From Nocardia carnea NBRC 14403 (GTDB taxonomy: Bacteria; Actinomycetota; Actinomycetes; Mycobacteriales; Mycobacteriaceae), in the NCBI RefSeq assembly GCF_000308515.1, contig NZ_BAFV01000125.1, forward strand, positions 99,937 through 163,936: a stretch of DNA of 64,000 nucleotides, written 5' to 3'. Positions within the stretch are counted from its first letter, which is position 1, and every line of letters starts with the position of its first letter. The translations under genes were made by a program, and so were the position numbers. The notes under the pieces are model-generated. The model made no database searches. It had not been told where the DNA came from and saw nothing but the letters and a program-made list of their open reading frames with translations. This document shows, one piece after another, positions 25,030 through 33,653 of this stretch.

Positions 25030-26135
25030 CACTCCATGATGACCGAACGGGACCCGGCGTGCGAGAGCGCCGGGAGATGGAGTGTCGCGGCGGCGAGCCG
25101 CGCGCGGGTACCGGGCGGCACCGCCGCGAACAGCCGGGTCATCGCGGTGACGGTTCCGGCGAGATCGGCGTGACCGGACAGATAGGTGCACTGCAGACCG
25201 AGATCGAGCTCGAAGAACGCGTCGAAGAATCCGGGAAGCTCGTCCGGCGGCAGTGCGAGCAAGGCCCGGAGCCCGGCGCGGCGCAGGCGATACACGGCCC
25301 GGGCAGTATTCGATGTGGCCGGCTGACCGGCCGCGATACCTCCGGCCGCTGCCAAAGCAGCCCCCACGCTGTATCCGGTGGCCGGATGCAGGTACCCGCC
25401 GGCGGCGCCGAATCGGCCGGCCCCCGGGGCGCCGCCCACGACCGGGAAGCGGACCCGCTCGACCGGTTCGTCGCCGCGCACCGGGATACCGCGAGCCCGT
25501 AACCGGCAGCGCAACCGCCGGGCGAGTTCACCGAGGTCGATCGCCGGTGCGCCCACCAGGCAGGTCTCCTCGAACAGAACCCGGCCGCCGCCGAGCGGGA
25601 TCGTGTACAGGAACGAGCGCGGGGAGCCGGGATCGGTACCGTTGTCGGCGCGCCAGTCCATGAACAGGGCCGGCTCTTCTTGTCCGGGATCGTCGAGAAC
25701 GAGTCCGTAGGCCGTCTGTTCGGCCCGGCCGGCCCGGCGCCGCAGGCCGCGCGCGTCGATGACACGATCGGCCCGCACCGTCCGGCCGGAATCCAGGGTG
25801 ACGGTATGCCGATCGAGGGTCGTTACCCGGCCGGTGAGCACGGTGGCCCCGGTGAGATCGAGGCTGTGCTGGAGGCGGCCGGTATCCAGTATCGAGTACG
25901 GCCGGGGGATCGTATGCGCGCGCCGCCCGTGGGCGTGCGGCCGGACGACTGTCGCCGCGACGGTCGTATCGTCCAGCCAGGACGGGAGTTCGTCGGTCCA
26001 GGCAGCATAGGTCGCCTGCCAGCGTCGTTGCGGATTCGGATCGATCGCGACAACCGCCATACCGCGCACCAGGCATCGGTGGGCGAGCGCTCGCCCCGCC
26101 GGGCCCAGACCGCAGATCACGATATCGGCGCGCAC
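25029..26135 (-). CDS. Lycopene cyclase-like flavoprotein
   Basis: Protein of 368 aa. GTG at 26135 begins MRADIVICGLGPAGRALAHR, the FAD-binding Rossmann motif, then VVAIDPNPQRRWQATYAAW. Later GAAGGYLHPATGYSVGAALA is the conserved CrtL/CrtY segment near the active site. Members cyclise lycopene ends to beta-ionone rings without net redox change. There are no other carotenoid genes nearby, so the substrate is uncertain. The 3' end is coupled to ku by a one-base overlap. Starts further upstream are not supported. Confidence 0.8.
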   Translation of the reverse strand: MRADIVICGLGPAGRALAHRCLVRGMAVVAIDPNPQRRWQATYAAWTDELPSWLDDTTVAATVVRPHAHGRRAHTIPRPYSILDTGRLQHSLDLTGATVLTGRVTTLDRHTVTLDSGRTVRADRVIDARGLRRRAGRAEQTAYGLVLDDPGQEEPALFMDWRADNGTDPGSPRSFLYTIPLGGGRVLFEETCLVGAPAIDLGELARRLRCRLRARGIPVRGDEPVERVRFPVVGGAPGAGRFGAAGGYLHPATGYSVGAALAAAGGIAAGQPATSNTARAVYRLRRAGLRALLALPPDELPGFFDAFFELDLGLQCTYLSGHADLAGTVTAMTRLFAAVPPGTRARLAAATLHLPALSHAGSRSVIME

Positions 26136-26353
26136 GAGGAGGATCGAAACACGACCGGGACGATCCGGTGTCGGCGGGGTACGGGGATCGTGGTGCGGCT
26201 CGGATCGGCCGCGGAATCTACGGACGACGGTCCACATGTCCGGTACGAAGACCTGTCCGCGTGCCCCTGGTCCGTGCGGGGGCTGTGCGAAGGAAATTCT
26301 CGATCAGGGAAAGCGGGTGTCCGGCGGGCGAATCCCGCCGGACACCCCGGTGA

Positions 26354-27214
26354 TCACTGGGGCGTCGCGCCGTAGGGTGCCGCGGTGTACCCCTCGGCCG
26401 CGCCGATCGCCCCGCCGACAGCCGCGCCGACGGCCATCGCGGGTGCCGCGATCACTGCGTAGCCGATGGCCGCGCCGAGCACCGGGCCAACGACGAGACC
26501 GATCGGCAGGAATGGGACACCGGAGATCAGCCCGGCGACTGCGCCGACCATCGCGGAGGTGGTCGAGATCGGGGAGGCCAGCGTATTGGCGACCGATGCC
26601 CCGATGGCCGCGGAACCCACGGTCTGTGCGGCCATCCGGTCCGATCGGCTGCGTTCCACGCCCACCGAATCGTAGAAGGTCGCCACCTGCGCTTCCGCCT
26701 GTGCGGCGGCGGTATTGATCTCCCGGACATCGAACGGCGGCGCGTCCATGACGACATTGCCGATCCGGAGCTTGCCGGGCGGCGCCTCGATCGGCGCTAC
26801 CGGCGCCACCGGCATCGGCGCGTGCAATTCGCCCTGCGGAGCGAGGTAGGCGTGCTGGGGTAGCGCCCGGGTCGCCGGGGTGGGGGCCGGTTCGGCGACC
26901 GCCGCGGGGGCCGGCTGTGCCGGGAGCAACGGTGCCGCCGCCATCCCGAACGTATCGGTAGCGGACCGCACGGCCACCCGGGTCGCATCCTGGACGGCGA
27001 CGGTGAGATCGCGGACCGGGTCGGGTGTGGCGGAGGCCGGCTGGAGCGGGTTCGCCGGTAGCGCGGGAATCGGGGGTGACGCGGGTGGAGCGGGGAGTGC
27101 TTCGGCATTGGCCGTACCGGCGCCGATCAGTGTCGCGATGAGCGGAACCGCGCCCGCCGCTACCACCGATCCCGCTGCCCGCCGAGCCGGACCGGTAGCT
27201 CTGTGCTTACCCAT
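26354..27214 (-). CDS. Exported Pro-rich/glycine-zipper protein (copy B)
   Basis: Not a named family to me. The 286-aa protein has a signal peptide (MGKHRATGPARRAAGSVVAA, cleavage near TANA|EALP), a Pro/Ala-rich region to about 145, then PPGKLRIGNVVMDAPPF, an amphipathic segment with the motif DSVGVERSRSDRMAAQTVG, and two stretches rich in GxxxG (ASMVGAVAGLISG-like and VVGPVLGAAIGYAV, VGAAVGGAIGAAEG). Glycine zippers pack helices in membranes, so mycomembrane or plasma-membrane insertion is plausible. ATG at 27214 with GAAAGG ribosome site. It shares an almost identical 5' region and signal peptide with the next gene upstream. Confidence 0.82.
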   Translation of the reverse strand: MGKHRATGPARRAAGSVVAAGAVPLIATLIGAGTANAEALPAPPASPPIPALPANPLQPASATPDPVRDLTVAVQDATRVAVRSATDTFGMAAAPLLPAQPAPAAVAEPAPTPATRALPQHAYLAPQGELHAPMPVAPVAPIEAPPGKLRIGNVVMDAPPFDVREINTAAAQAEAQVATFYDSVGVERSRSDRMAAQTVGSAAIGASVANTLASPISTTSAMVGAVAGLISGVPFLPIGLVVGPVLGAAIGYAVIAAPAMAVGAAVGGAIGAAEGYTAAPYGATPQ

Positions 27215-27230
27215 GGTCGCCTTTCTCCGG
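27198..27230. repeat. Duplicated 5' region, copy 1
   Basis: Identical to 28800-28832 over 33 bases. It covers the first six codons and the ribosome binding site of copy B. Similarity continues in weaker form upstream and into the signal-peptide codons. Confidence 0.85.
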
Positions 27231-27565
27231 GAAATTGTCGGTTTGCCAGACATTCGGACCGGAGCGCCCCGCGGATGGGATCATCCTGTTCAGACCGCTG
27301 GGCAAGGCGATCCGGAACCGGTTGCGAAGACCGGGCGGAGCGGCGATAACGGGTGGTTTGCGGTCGGGAGGCGGTGACCATGCCACTGGTTGTGCAATCG
27401 ATCGGACAGACTCGATTCGACGCGGTGCCCGGCGAACAAAACCGGGAACCGGCGCCGGGCCGTGGCGGTTCGGCGTCCGGGACGCCGAGACCGGTTGGGC
27501 AGACTGCTCACCGGTAGCCGTGCTGCCCGGGGTCCGGCTGCGGGGCTCGGGCCGGACACCGGGAC
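27215..27565. other. Gap between the two glycine-zipper genes
   Basis: 351 bases. Its right part lies downstream of copy A and holds a hairpin (27470-27488). Its left part is the 5' region of copy B; 27198-27230 matches 28800-28832 base for base, including the ribosome binding site. No further gene is seen. Confidence 0.5.
27470..27488 (-). terminator. Hairpin downstream of copy A
   Basis: Perfect 8-bp stem TCGGCGTC (27470-27477), loop CGG, GACGCCGA (27481-27488), 78 bases past the stop of copy A. Confidence 0.45.
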
Positions 27566-28816
27566 TCACGGCTGGGCTGCGCCGAGTAGCGGTGTGGTGA
27601 AACCATCGGTGACGCCGTACGCCGCCCCGAGTGCGGCTCCGGCGATTATGGCGGGCACCGCGACGACGCCGTACCCGACCGCCGCCCCGAGAACGGGACC
27701 GACGACGAGACCGGTCGGCAGGAATGGGATCCCGGCCACGAAACCCAGTGCGGCGCCGAGCATTCCGAACGGAATGGCGACCGGTGCGGCGACGGCGTTG
27801 CCGATGGCCGCGCCGATGACGGCGTTACCCAAGGTCTGGGCGGCGAGCCGATCCGACCGGGTGGACTCCACCCCCATCGAATCGAGGTGGTTCGATACCT
27901 GATCCTCGGCCTGCGCGGCGCCCTGATTGACCGGGCCGGCATCGAACGGTACGGCGATCACGAAGTTGCCGATCCGCAGTGTGCCCGGTGGGGCGTCGAC
28001 CGGCGCCCCGGGGATCCCCGGCTGTGCTGCGGGGAGGGAACCTCGGGGTGTGCGATAAGCAGGTGCGGACCGCAGTGCCGCGCCCGGATCGGCGAGCGCC
28101 GCCGGTGGTGCGGTCTCGGGAACGGGCCGGATCAGCGGTGCCGCCGCCGCGCCGACCGTATCGGTCACCGATTGGACAGCGTCGTGGACGGCGGTGGTGA
28201 CCGCAGCGACCGGATCCGGGACGGCAGGTGCTACCGGCGGTTGTGCGGCCGTCGCCGGTGCGTTGATCGGGTCCGTGGCTGCCGGTCCGGTGAACAGGTC
28301 TGCGATCGGTGTCGGAATAACGGGTGCCGCCGGCGGGCCGGGCACCGAGGCGCCGAGTGCGGCAAGTGGACCGGGCGCCGGGGAGACGGACGTGGCGAGC
28401 GGACCGGGGGTCTGTGTCGCTGGCGTGCCGAAATGGCCCGCGCCGGCCGGTGCTTCTACTGGGGCCGGGGCCGCCGGTGCGCTGAACATGTCCGAGATCG
28501 GTGCGGGGAGGGCGGGTGCGGCAGGCATCGGCCCGGCGGGTGTGGTGGCAAGATCCGTGACCGGCGCGGCGAGCGGCGCCGGACCGGGTGCGGTGGGAGT
28601 TGCTGCGGTGTCCGCGGCCGGTTCGGGAGCCGGCGGGAACAGGCCCGCCGGGAGCGCGGGCAGGGCGGGGAGTGCCGGGAGCGGGGGTGGAGCGGGGAGT
28701 GCTTCGGCATTTGCTGTACCGGCGCCGATCAGTGTCGCGATGAGCGGAACTGCGCCCGCCGCGACGACCGATCCGGTAGCGCGCCGGGTGACACCGGGAG
28801 CTCTGTGCTTACCCAT
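27566..28816 (-). CDS. Exported Pro-rich/glycine-zipper protein (copy A, expanded)
   Basis: Tandem paralogue of 416 aa with nearly the same signal peptide (MGKHRAPGVTRRATGSVVAA). The Pro/Ala region is longer, about 35-275, and contains two loose internal repeats of about 80 residues apart (PISDMFSAPAAPAPVEAPAG and PIADLFTGPAATDPINAPAT). The C-terminal third is the shared domain: PPGTLRIGNFVIAVPFDAG, LDSMGVESTRSDRLAAQTLG, GxxxG helices ending GAALGAAYGVTDG. It is 76 bases downstream of ndh on the same strand and may be co-transcribed with it. Function unknown. Secretion and membrane association are inferred from sequence features. Confidence 0.82.
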   Translation of the reverse strand: MGKHRAPGVTRRATGSVVAAGAVPLIATLIGAGTANAEALPAPPPLPALPALPALPAGLFPPAPEPAADTAATPTAPGPAPLAAPVTDLATTPAGPMPAAPALPAPISDMFSAPAAPAPVEAPAGAGHFGTPATQTPGPLATSVSPAPGPLAALGASVPGPPAAPVIPTPIADLFTGPAATDPINAPATAAQPPVAPAVPDPVAAVTTAVHDAVQSVTDTVGAAAAPLIRPVPETAPPAALADPGAALRSAPAYRTPRGSLPAAQPGIPGAPVDAPPGTLRIGNFVIAVPFDAGPVNQGAAQAEDQVSNHLDSMGVESTRSDRLAAQTLGNAVIGAAIGNAVAAPVAIPFGMLGAALGFVAGIPFLPTGLVVGPVLGAAVGYGVVAVPAIIAGAALGAAYGVTDGFTTPLLGAAQP

Positions 28817-28832
28817 GGTCGCCTTTCTCCGG
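28800..28832. repeat. Duplicated 5' region, copy 2
   Basis: Partner of 27198-27230; covers the start and ribosome binding site of copy A. Marks a recent local duplication. Confidence 0.85.
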
Positions 28833-28892
28833 AAATTATCGGTTTGCCCGATATTAGCTCCGGGGGGCGTCGGCGCCTGGGATGTCGGCCGG

Positions 28893-30362
28893 TCAGCCGA
28901 CCTTACGATCGCCCCCGGATTTCTCGGCCGGAGCCGCGACCCCGTTGGCGGTGGGATTGGCCTGCGAGGAGCCGGGGGGCCGCCGCCCCGCCGCCCCGCG
29001 CACGATTTCCTCGCCCTCTTCGCTGTCGCCGTACACCGCCTCCAGCGCGAGACGCGCGAAGATCCACTGTTCGGTGGCCGCCATCTGGCCGCGCCCGCGG
29101 CCGAGGAAGGTCACGAACCATTGGATGATCGTGATGATCCGGCTCCGGTAGCCGACGAGGTAGTACAGGTGCAGCGCCAGCCAGGCCAGCCACGCGATGA
29201 AACCGCCGAACTCCAGCTTCCCCACCTGGCAGACCGCGCTGAACCGCGAGATGGTCGCCATACTGCCCTTGTTGAAATATTTGAACTGCCGCCGGTCCGC
29301 CTGGGTCTGTTTACCCGCCACCTCGGCCTTGATCTGCTTCGCGGCGTAGGTGGCGCCCTGGATCGCGCCCTGGGCCTGCCCGGGGACATCGGGCACCGAC
29401 ATCAGATCGCCGACGACGAAGACGTTGGGGTACCCCTTGATGGTGAGGTCCGGTTCGACCACCACCCGGCCCGCGCGGTCCACTTCGGTACCGGCCGAAC
29501 CGTCGGCCAGCATTTTGCCCAGCGGACTGGCCTGCACCCCGGCGGACCACACCTTGCAGGCGGATTCGATCCGCCGGGTGGTGCCGTCCTTGTCCTTCAC
29601 CGTCACACCGTGCGCATCGACATCGGTCACCAGGGCGTTCAACTGGATCTCCACACCCATGGATTCGAGCCGGCGCTGGGCCTTGCCGCCCAGTTTCGGC
29701 CCCATGGGGCCGAGTACCGCGCCTGCACCTTCGACCAGGATCACCCGGGCGTCACGCGGGTCGATGTTGTGGAAGGTGCCCTCGAGTGTGCGATCGGACA
29801 GTTCGGCTATCTGGCCCGCCAGCTCGACGCCGGTGGGCCCGGCGCCCACCACCACGAAGGTGAGCAGCCGGTCGCGTTCCTCCTGTGTCCGCGCGACCTC
29901 GGCCTGTTCGAAGGAGCCGAGGATGCGGCCGCGTAGTTCGAGGGCATCGTCGATGGTTTTCATACCGGGGGCGAAGGTGGCGAACTGGTCGTTGCCGAAA
30001 TAGGACTGCTGTGCACCGGTCGCGACGATCAGGCTGTCGTAGGAGGTCACGGTGGACTCGCCGAGCAGTACCGAGGTGACGGTGCGCTCGGTCAGGTCGA
30101 TATCGGTGACCTCGCCCAGCATCACCTGGGCGTTCTTCTGTTTCCGGAGCACCAGCCGGGTCGCGGGCGCGATCTCGCCGACCGACAGGATTCCGGTGGC
30201 CACCTGGTAGAGCAGGGGCTGGAACAGGTGGGTCGTGCTCTTGGAGATGAGGGTGACGTCGACGTCGGCCCGTGCGAGGTGTTTGGTCCCGAACAGTCCG
30301 CCGAACCCGGATCCGATCACCACGACGCGGTGCCGGCCGTTCCCAACAGGTTGCGTGCTCAT
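28893..30362 (-). CDS. ndh: Type II NADH dehydrogenase
   Basis: Non-proton-pumping NADH:menaquinone oxidoreductase of 489 aa at the inner face of the membrane. FAD motif VVVIGSGFGGLFGTKHL near 12-28, NADH motif TFVVVGAGPTGVELAGQI near 170-187, KVWSAGVQASPLG and NVFVVGDLMSV close the flavin site. The membrane-facing C-terminal helix region is FGGFIAWLAWLALHLYYLVGYRSRI, followed by a polar tail. ATG at 30362 with GGAG upstream. Length fits mycobacterial Ndh (about 460-470) plus a Gly/Pro/Ala tail. Confidence 0.93.
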   Translation of the reverse strand: MSTQPVGNGRHRVVVIGSGFGGLFGTKHLARADVDVTLISKSTTHLFQPLLYQVATGILSVGEIAPATRLVLRKQKNAQVMLGEVTDIDLTERTVTSVLLGESTVTSYDSLIVATGAQQSYFGNDQFATFAPGMKTIDDALELRGRILGSFEQAEVARTQEERDRLLTFVVVGAGPTGVELAGQIAELSDRTLEGTFHNIDPRDARVILVEGAGAVLGPMGPKLGGKAQRRLESMGVEIQLNALVTDVDAHGVTVKDKDGTTRRIESACKVWSAGVQASPLGKMLADGSAGTEVDRAGRVVVEPDLTIKGYPNVFVVGDLMSVPDVPGQAQGAIQGATYAAKQIKAEVAGKQTQADRRQFKYFNKGSMATISRFSAVCQVGKLEFGGFIAWLAWLALHLYYLVGYRSRIITIIQWFVTFLGRGRGQMAATEQWIFARLALEAVYGDSEEGEEIVRGAAGRRPPGSSQANPTANGVAAPAEKSGGDRKVG

Positions 30363-30471
30363 GGTCGCTCCTCGCCAGCGGTGGGCCGGTGCTGCCCGTG
30401 ATGATCATGTCCGACAACGCACACGGTAGTTGCAGTACCCGTCGAGGACACAGTTCGACGCTGTTGTTCAC

Positions 30472-30498
30472 TCGTGGTGGTGTGGCAACTCACCACGA
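30472..30498. promoter_or_regulatory. Inverted repeat in ndh/P450 divergent region
   Basis: Perfect 8-base arms TCGTGGTG (30472-30479) and CACCACGA (30491-30498) separated by 11 bases. It lies between two divergent genes and could be an operator or an RNA hairpin for the ndh or P450 leader. Nothing else convincing is seen in this 250-base gap apart from a TAGGAT at 30580-30585. Confidence 0.35.
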
Positions 30499-30612
30499 TA
30501 GCGACCGCGCGGCGGTCTCGGGGGAGGCGGGCAGGTACCGATTCGGTCGAAATGGCCCAGCCTGTTGCAACAAAGAGAATAGGATGGGTGCTATCTCTCA
30601 GGAGGTTCCATC

Positions 30613-32097
30613 ATGGTCACCGTCGACCGTGCCGCCACGCGAGCGTCGCGGGCGCGCACCGATACCGAGAATTCGGCGCTCATCGAAATACCACGGCGCC
30701 AGGCAGTCGACCGGCTGCTGTTACAGGTCCCCGAGCGACCGCGAACCCTGGCCACCCCGCCGGACCGGAACCATACCGTCGCGGTACGCGGCGACGGGGG
30801 CCTGCCCTATCTGGGGCGCACGCTCCACTACATGCGCTGGGGTCCGGCCGAGATGCTGGACCGGTACCGCCGGTTCGGACCGGTCACCCTGAACAGTTCG
30901 ATGGGGATGGACCGGGTGTTCGCCGCGGGGCCGGACGCGCTCGACGAAGTGGTCGGCCGGCGCCGCCGTGATTTCGGGCAGGGCTGGGACTACTTCATCG
31001 GCCCGTTCTTCCGGCGCGGTCTGCTGCTGCTCGAATTCGACGAGCATATGTTCCACCGGCGCATCATGCAGCAGGCATTCACCCGGGAGCGCCTGGAGGC
31101 GCATCTGGCCGAACTGACACCGGTCGTCCGGTCGACCATCGGCCGCTGGGTGCCCGAGGGGGCGGGAGCGAGCCGGACCGTACAGCTGTTTCCCGCCATC
31201 AAAGAAATGGCGCTGGATATCGCCGGCGAAACATTCATGGCACTCGAGGTGGGCGACGAGCGCAGGAAACTGACCGACGCGTTCGTGGCCTGTACGCATG
31301 CCGGGCTCGCGCTGGTCCGGCACAATGTGCCCGGCGGCAAATGGCGGGCCGGGTTACGCGGCCGCAAGGTGCTCGAGGAGTACTTCCGCGGGATGCTCCC
31401 ACAGAAACGGCGCAGCGACGCCCCGGATTTCTTCTCCGGACTGTGCCACGCACGCGCCGAGGACGGTTCGGTCTTCAGCGACGACGACGTGGTGAACCAT
31501 ATGATCTTCCTGATCATGGCCGCGCATGACACCACGACCACCACTGCCACCGCAGTTGCCTACTACCTGGGCAAACACCCGGAGTGGCAGCAGAAGGTGC
31601 GCGACGAGGTGCTGGCGCTGGATCTGACGAGCGATTCGCCGGCCATCGCCGATCTGGAGAGCCTGCGCAACCTGGACCTGGTGGTGAAGGAAAGCCTGCG
31701 GTTGATGCCCCCGGTGCCCGGTATGGTCCGCCGCGCGGTCCGCGATACCGAGATCTGCGGGCACTACATCCCCGGCGGTACCCCGGTCGACCTCGGCTAT
31801 CAGGTCAACCATCTGCTCACCGAATTATGGACCGATCCCGAGGTTTTCGATCCGCTGCGGTTCTCCGACGAGCGCCGGGAGGACAAATCCCATCGGCTCG
31901 CGTGGATGCCGTTCGGTGCGGGTTCGCACAAGTGCATCGGCATGCATTTCGGCACGTTCGAAGTGAAGACGATCATCTCCGCCATGGTCCGCGACTACGC
32001 GTGGAGCTTCCCGGAGAACTACCGCATGCCCTGGGGGTTCACCACGATCCCGTTCCCGCGCGACGACGCACCGATGCGGTTGCGGCGTCTCACCTGA
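30613..32097 (+). CDS. Cytochrome P450 (CYP51-like architecture)
   Basis: Intact P450 of 494 aa. I-helix AAHDTTTTTATAVAYYLG with the acid-Thr pair, ExxR in VVKESLRLMPPVPG, PERF-like region DPLRFSDERREDKSHRLAWMP, haem loop FGAGSHKCIGMHFG with the Cys ligand. Upstream PFFRRGLLLLEFDEHMFHRRIMQQAFTRERL (read as separate pieces) is the B'-C region, close to CYP51/CYP26-type enzymes. Likely a monooxygenase for a sterol, fatty acid or terpene. ATG at 30613 with AGGAGG seven bases upstream. Redox partners are not adjacent. Followed by a long hairpin. Confidence 0.92.
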   Translation: MVTVDRAATRASRARTDTENSALIEIPRRQAVDRLLLQVPERPRTLATPPDRNHTVAVRGDGGLPYLGRTLHYMRWGPAEMLDRYRRFGPVTLNSSMGMDRVFAAGPDALDEVVGRRRRDFGQGWDYFIGPFFRRGLLLLEFDEHMFHRRIMQQAFTRERLEAHLAELTPVVRSTIGRWVPEGAGASRTVQLFPAIKEMALDIAGETFMALEVGDERRKLTDAFVACTHAGLALVRHNVPGGKWRAGLRGRKVLEEYFRGMLPQKRRSDAPDFFSGLCHARAEDGSVFSDDDVVNHMIFLIMAAHDTTTTTATAVAYYLGKHPEWQQKVRDEVLALDLTSDSPAIADLESLRNLDLVVKESLRLMPPVPGMVRRAVRDTEICGHYIPGGTPVDLGYQVNHLLTELWTDPEVFDPLRFSDERREDKSHRLAWMPFGAGSHKCIGMHFGTFEVKTIISAMVRDYAWSFPENYRMPWGFTTIPFPRDDAPMRLRRLT

Positions 32098-32101
32098 GAC
32101 A

Positions 32102-32161
32102 CCGGGAGCGCCCGGCGCCGGTTCCCCGCGTCGGATGGGGACCGGTGCCGGGCGCTCCCGG
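32102..32161. terminator. Bidirectional terminator with long stem
   Basis: Arms 32102-32127 and 32137-32161 pair almost perfectly over 25 bases (mismatches near the loop) around a 9-base loop. It separates two convergent genes, so it can serve both. Confidence 0.85.
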
Positions 32162-32182
32162 AAACGGTTCGGGCCCGCTGAT

Positions 32183-33061
32183 TCAGCGCCCGGACAGCAG
32201 ATATTCGGCGACCGTGGTATCGGTTTCGGCGCCCACCTGGTAGCCACCTTCACCGTTCATCGCCGTCATGATCGCCAGGGTGTAGCGCTCACCCGGCCCG
32301 GCGAAACCGACCGAGTTCACCACCCAGCCGCCCTGTTCCTCGGACCAGCCGTTCTTCAGGCCGGGCCGCATTGCCGAGCCGGCACCCCACACACCCCAGT
32401 GCTGATTGGAATCCACGCGGCGCATGAGATCCAGCAGGTAGGCGCGGTCGTCGGGATGCATCCGGTCCAGCACATTGGACATGAGCCGGTCGAGATCGGC
32501 CGCGGTGGTCTTCTGGAATGCCCAGTGCGGACCGGGATTGGGCGAGGGCTGCGGGGCCAGGCTGGTCATCCCGTTGGCGCGGAAGGCGTTGTTGAACGCC
32601 ATCCGGTCCAGGCCCGCGTACTTGTTCCAGAGGATATCGGTGGCCTGGTCGTTGGAGGTCGACATCATCTGCTCGATGAGCCCACGATCCTCCGGCGGCA
32701 GGGCGATGGCGCCGACGCGGGCCCGGTTGAGCAGATCCTGTGCGATGGCGAGTTTGATCGTCGACGCGGTCCACACCATATCTTCGGCGTGCGGGCTGGC
32801 GTAGACGGCGCCGGTGTTCCGATCGCGGATCACATAACCGGTGACGCCCGGTCGCGATTCGAGATAGGAGTTGACAGTTTCGATACGGTCGGCGAGATCG
32901 CAATCGAAACCGTGCGCGCAACCCTGGGTGTGCGCGAGTGGAACGGCATCGGCCGCGGGCAGGCCCGCGGGCACACCGGCGAACATGATCGCGGCGGCGG
33001 CCAGGACTGTGGCGGGTGCGGCCATGCGGGGCGCAGCACCGGTGAGCAGGGGGTAACGCAC
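32183..33061 (-). CDS. Exported class A beta-lactamase-like serine hydrolase
   Basis: Protein of 292 aa with a signal peptide (MRYPLLTGAAPRMAAPATVL, hydrophobic to about 45). The SxxK nucleophile motif is in MVWTASTIKLAI, the second motif reads SND (STSNDQATDILW) where class A enzymes have SDN, and the third is KNG (LKNGWSEEQGGW) rather than KTG. The fold is clearly that of beta-lactamases/D-Ala peptidases but the altered motifs make true beta-lactam hydrolysis uncertain. Start: GTG at 33061 gives a clean signal peptide; GTG at 33079 adds six residues. Confidence 0.85.
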   Translation of the reverse strand: MRYPLLTGAAPRMAAPATVLAAAAIMFAGVPAGLPAADAVPLAHTQGCAHGFDCDLADRIETVNSYLESRPGVTGYVIRDRNTGAVYASPHAEDMVWTASTIKLAIAQDLLNRARVGAIALPPEDRGLIEQMMSTSNDQATDILWNKYAGLDRMAFNNAFRANGMTSLAPQPSPNPGPHWAFQKTTAADLDRLMSNVLDRMHPDDRAYLLDLMRRVDSNQHWGVWGAGSAMRPGLKNGWSEEQGGWVVNSVGFAGPGERYTLAIMTAMNGEGGYQVGAETDTTVAEYLLSGR

Positions 33062-33113
33062 GAGGAAACACCTTGTCACATCGGCGCTCGGCGCGCACGT
33101 TTTCCGTGATCCG

Positions 33114-33326
33114 CTAGTGGACCCGGGCCGCTGCCTTCAGATCGGCCACCGGGCGGCCGTTGAGGCGGTAGCAGTGCTCGAACGCCTCGGTGTGCTGATC
33201 ACGGGGCCACGAATGCAGAACGACGGTCCGCCCGTAATGCCGGGAGTTGACCAGTTCCCACCGGTCCCCGGAGCGGCGGACGGTGAATCCGTCTCTCGGT
33301 ATCAGGGGAACAACCAGCGCTTTCAT
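33114..33326 (-). CDS. Small conserved-looking protein of unknown function
   Basis: 70 aa, not recognised: MKALVVPLIPRDGFTVRRSG, then RWELVNSRHYGRTVVLHSWP and a C-terminal YRLNGRPVADLKAAA. It has normal GC-rich third positions and a GAAAGG 13 bases before the ATG. It lies upstream of the beta-lactamase-like gene on the same strand, 52 bases away. Confidence 0.55.
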   Translation of the reverse strand: MKALVVPLIPRDGFTVRRSGDRWELVNSRHYGRTVVLHSWPRDQHTEAFEHCYRLNGRPVADLKAAARVH

Positions 33327-33653
33327 CGACGCGAACCAGCCTTTCGTGCGGTAACCCGTTCCTCCCGGGGTTGCACTGTGACACAGGGCGTCCGCCGGAT
33401 CCCGGCCATCGGGCCGCGTGTCGGTGACTCATGTGCGCTAAATCACTGTGCGGAACGACTGAATATCGGGTAGAAGCGTTCAGCGCTAGGGACATTCGGA
33501 TGATGACCACCTGTCCGGGGGTTGTCCTCTGCCGTCGTGGGGGGTGACCCGGCGTTGTCGGTGGCGGGGCGTATAAACGGGTGGACGAGAGAGCTGCCCG
33601 AGCTGTGCAGATGCGGGCGGACACCGGCGATCGGACCGAGCGGAAGGGCGGAG
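33327..33653. other. Gap upstream of recC
   Basis: 327 bases between a small minus-strand gene and recC. A short palindrome CTGTG-A-CACAG lies near 33377. The only promoter-like element for recC is TATAAA at 33572-33577. No further gene seen. Confidence 0.45.
33572..33577 (+). promoter_or_regulatory. Candidate -10 (TATAAA) for recCBD
   Basis: Five of six matches to the -10 consensus in otherwise GC-rich sequence, 76 bases before the recC ATG. No clear -35 at 17 bases. Confidence 0.35.
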
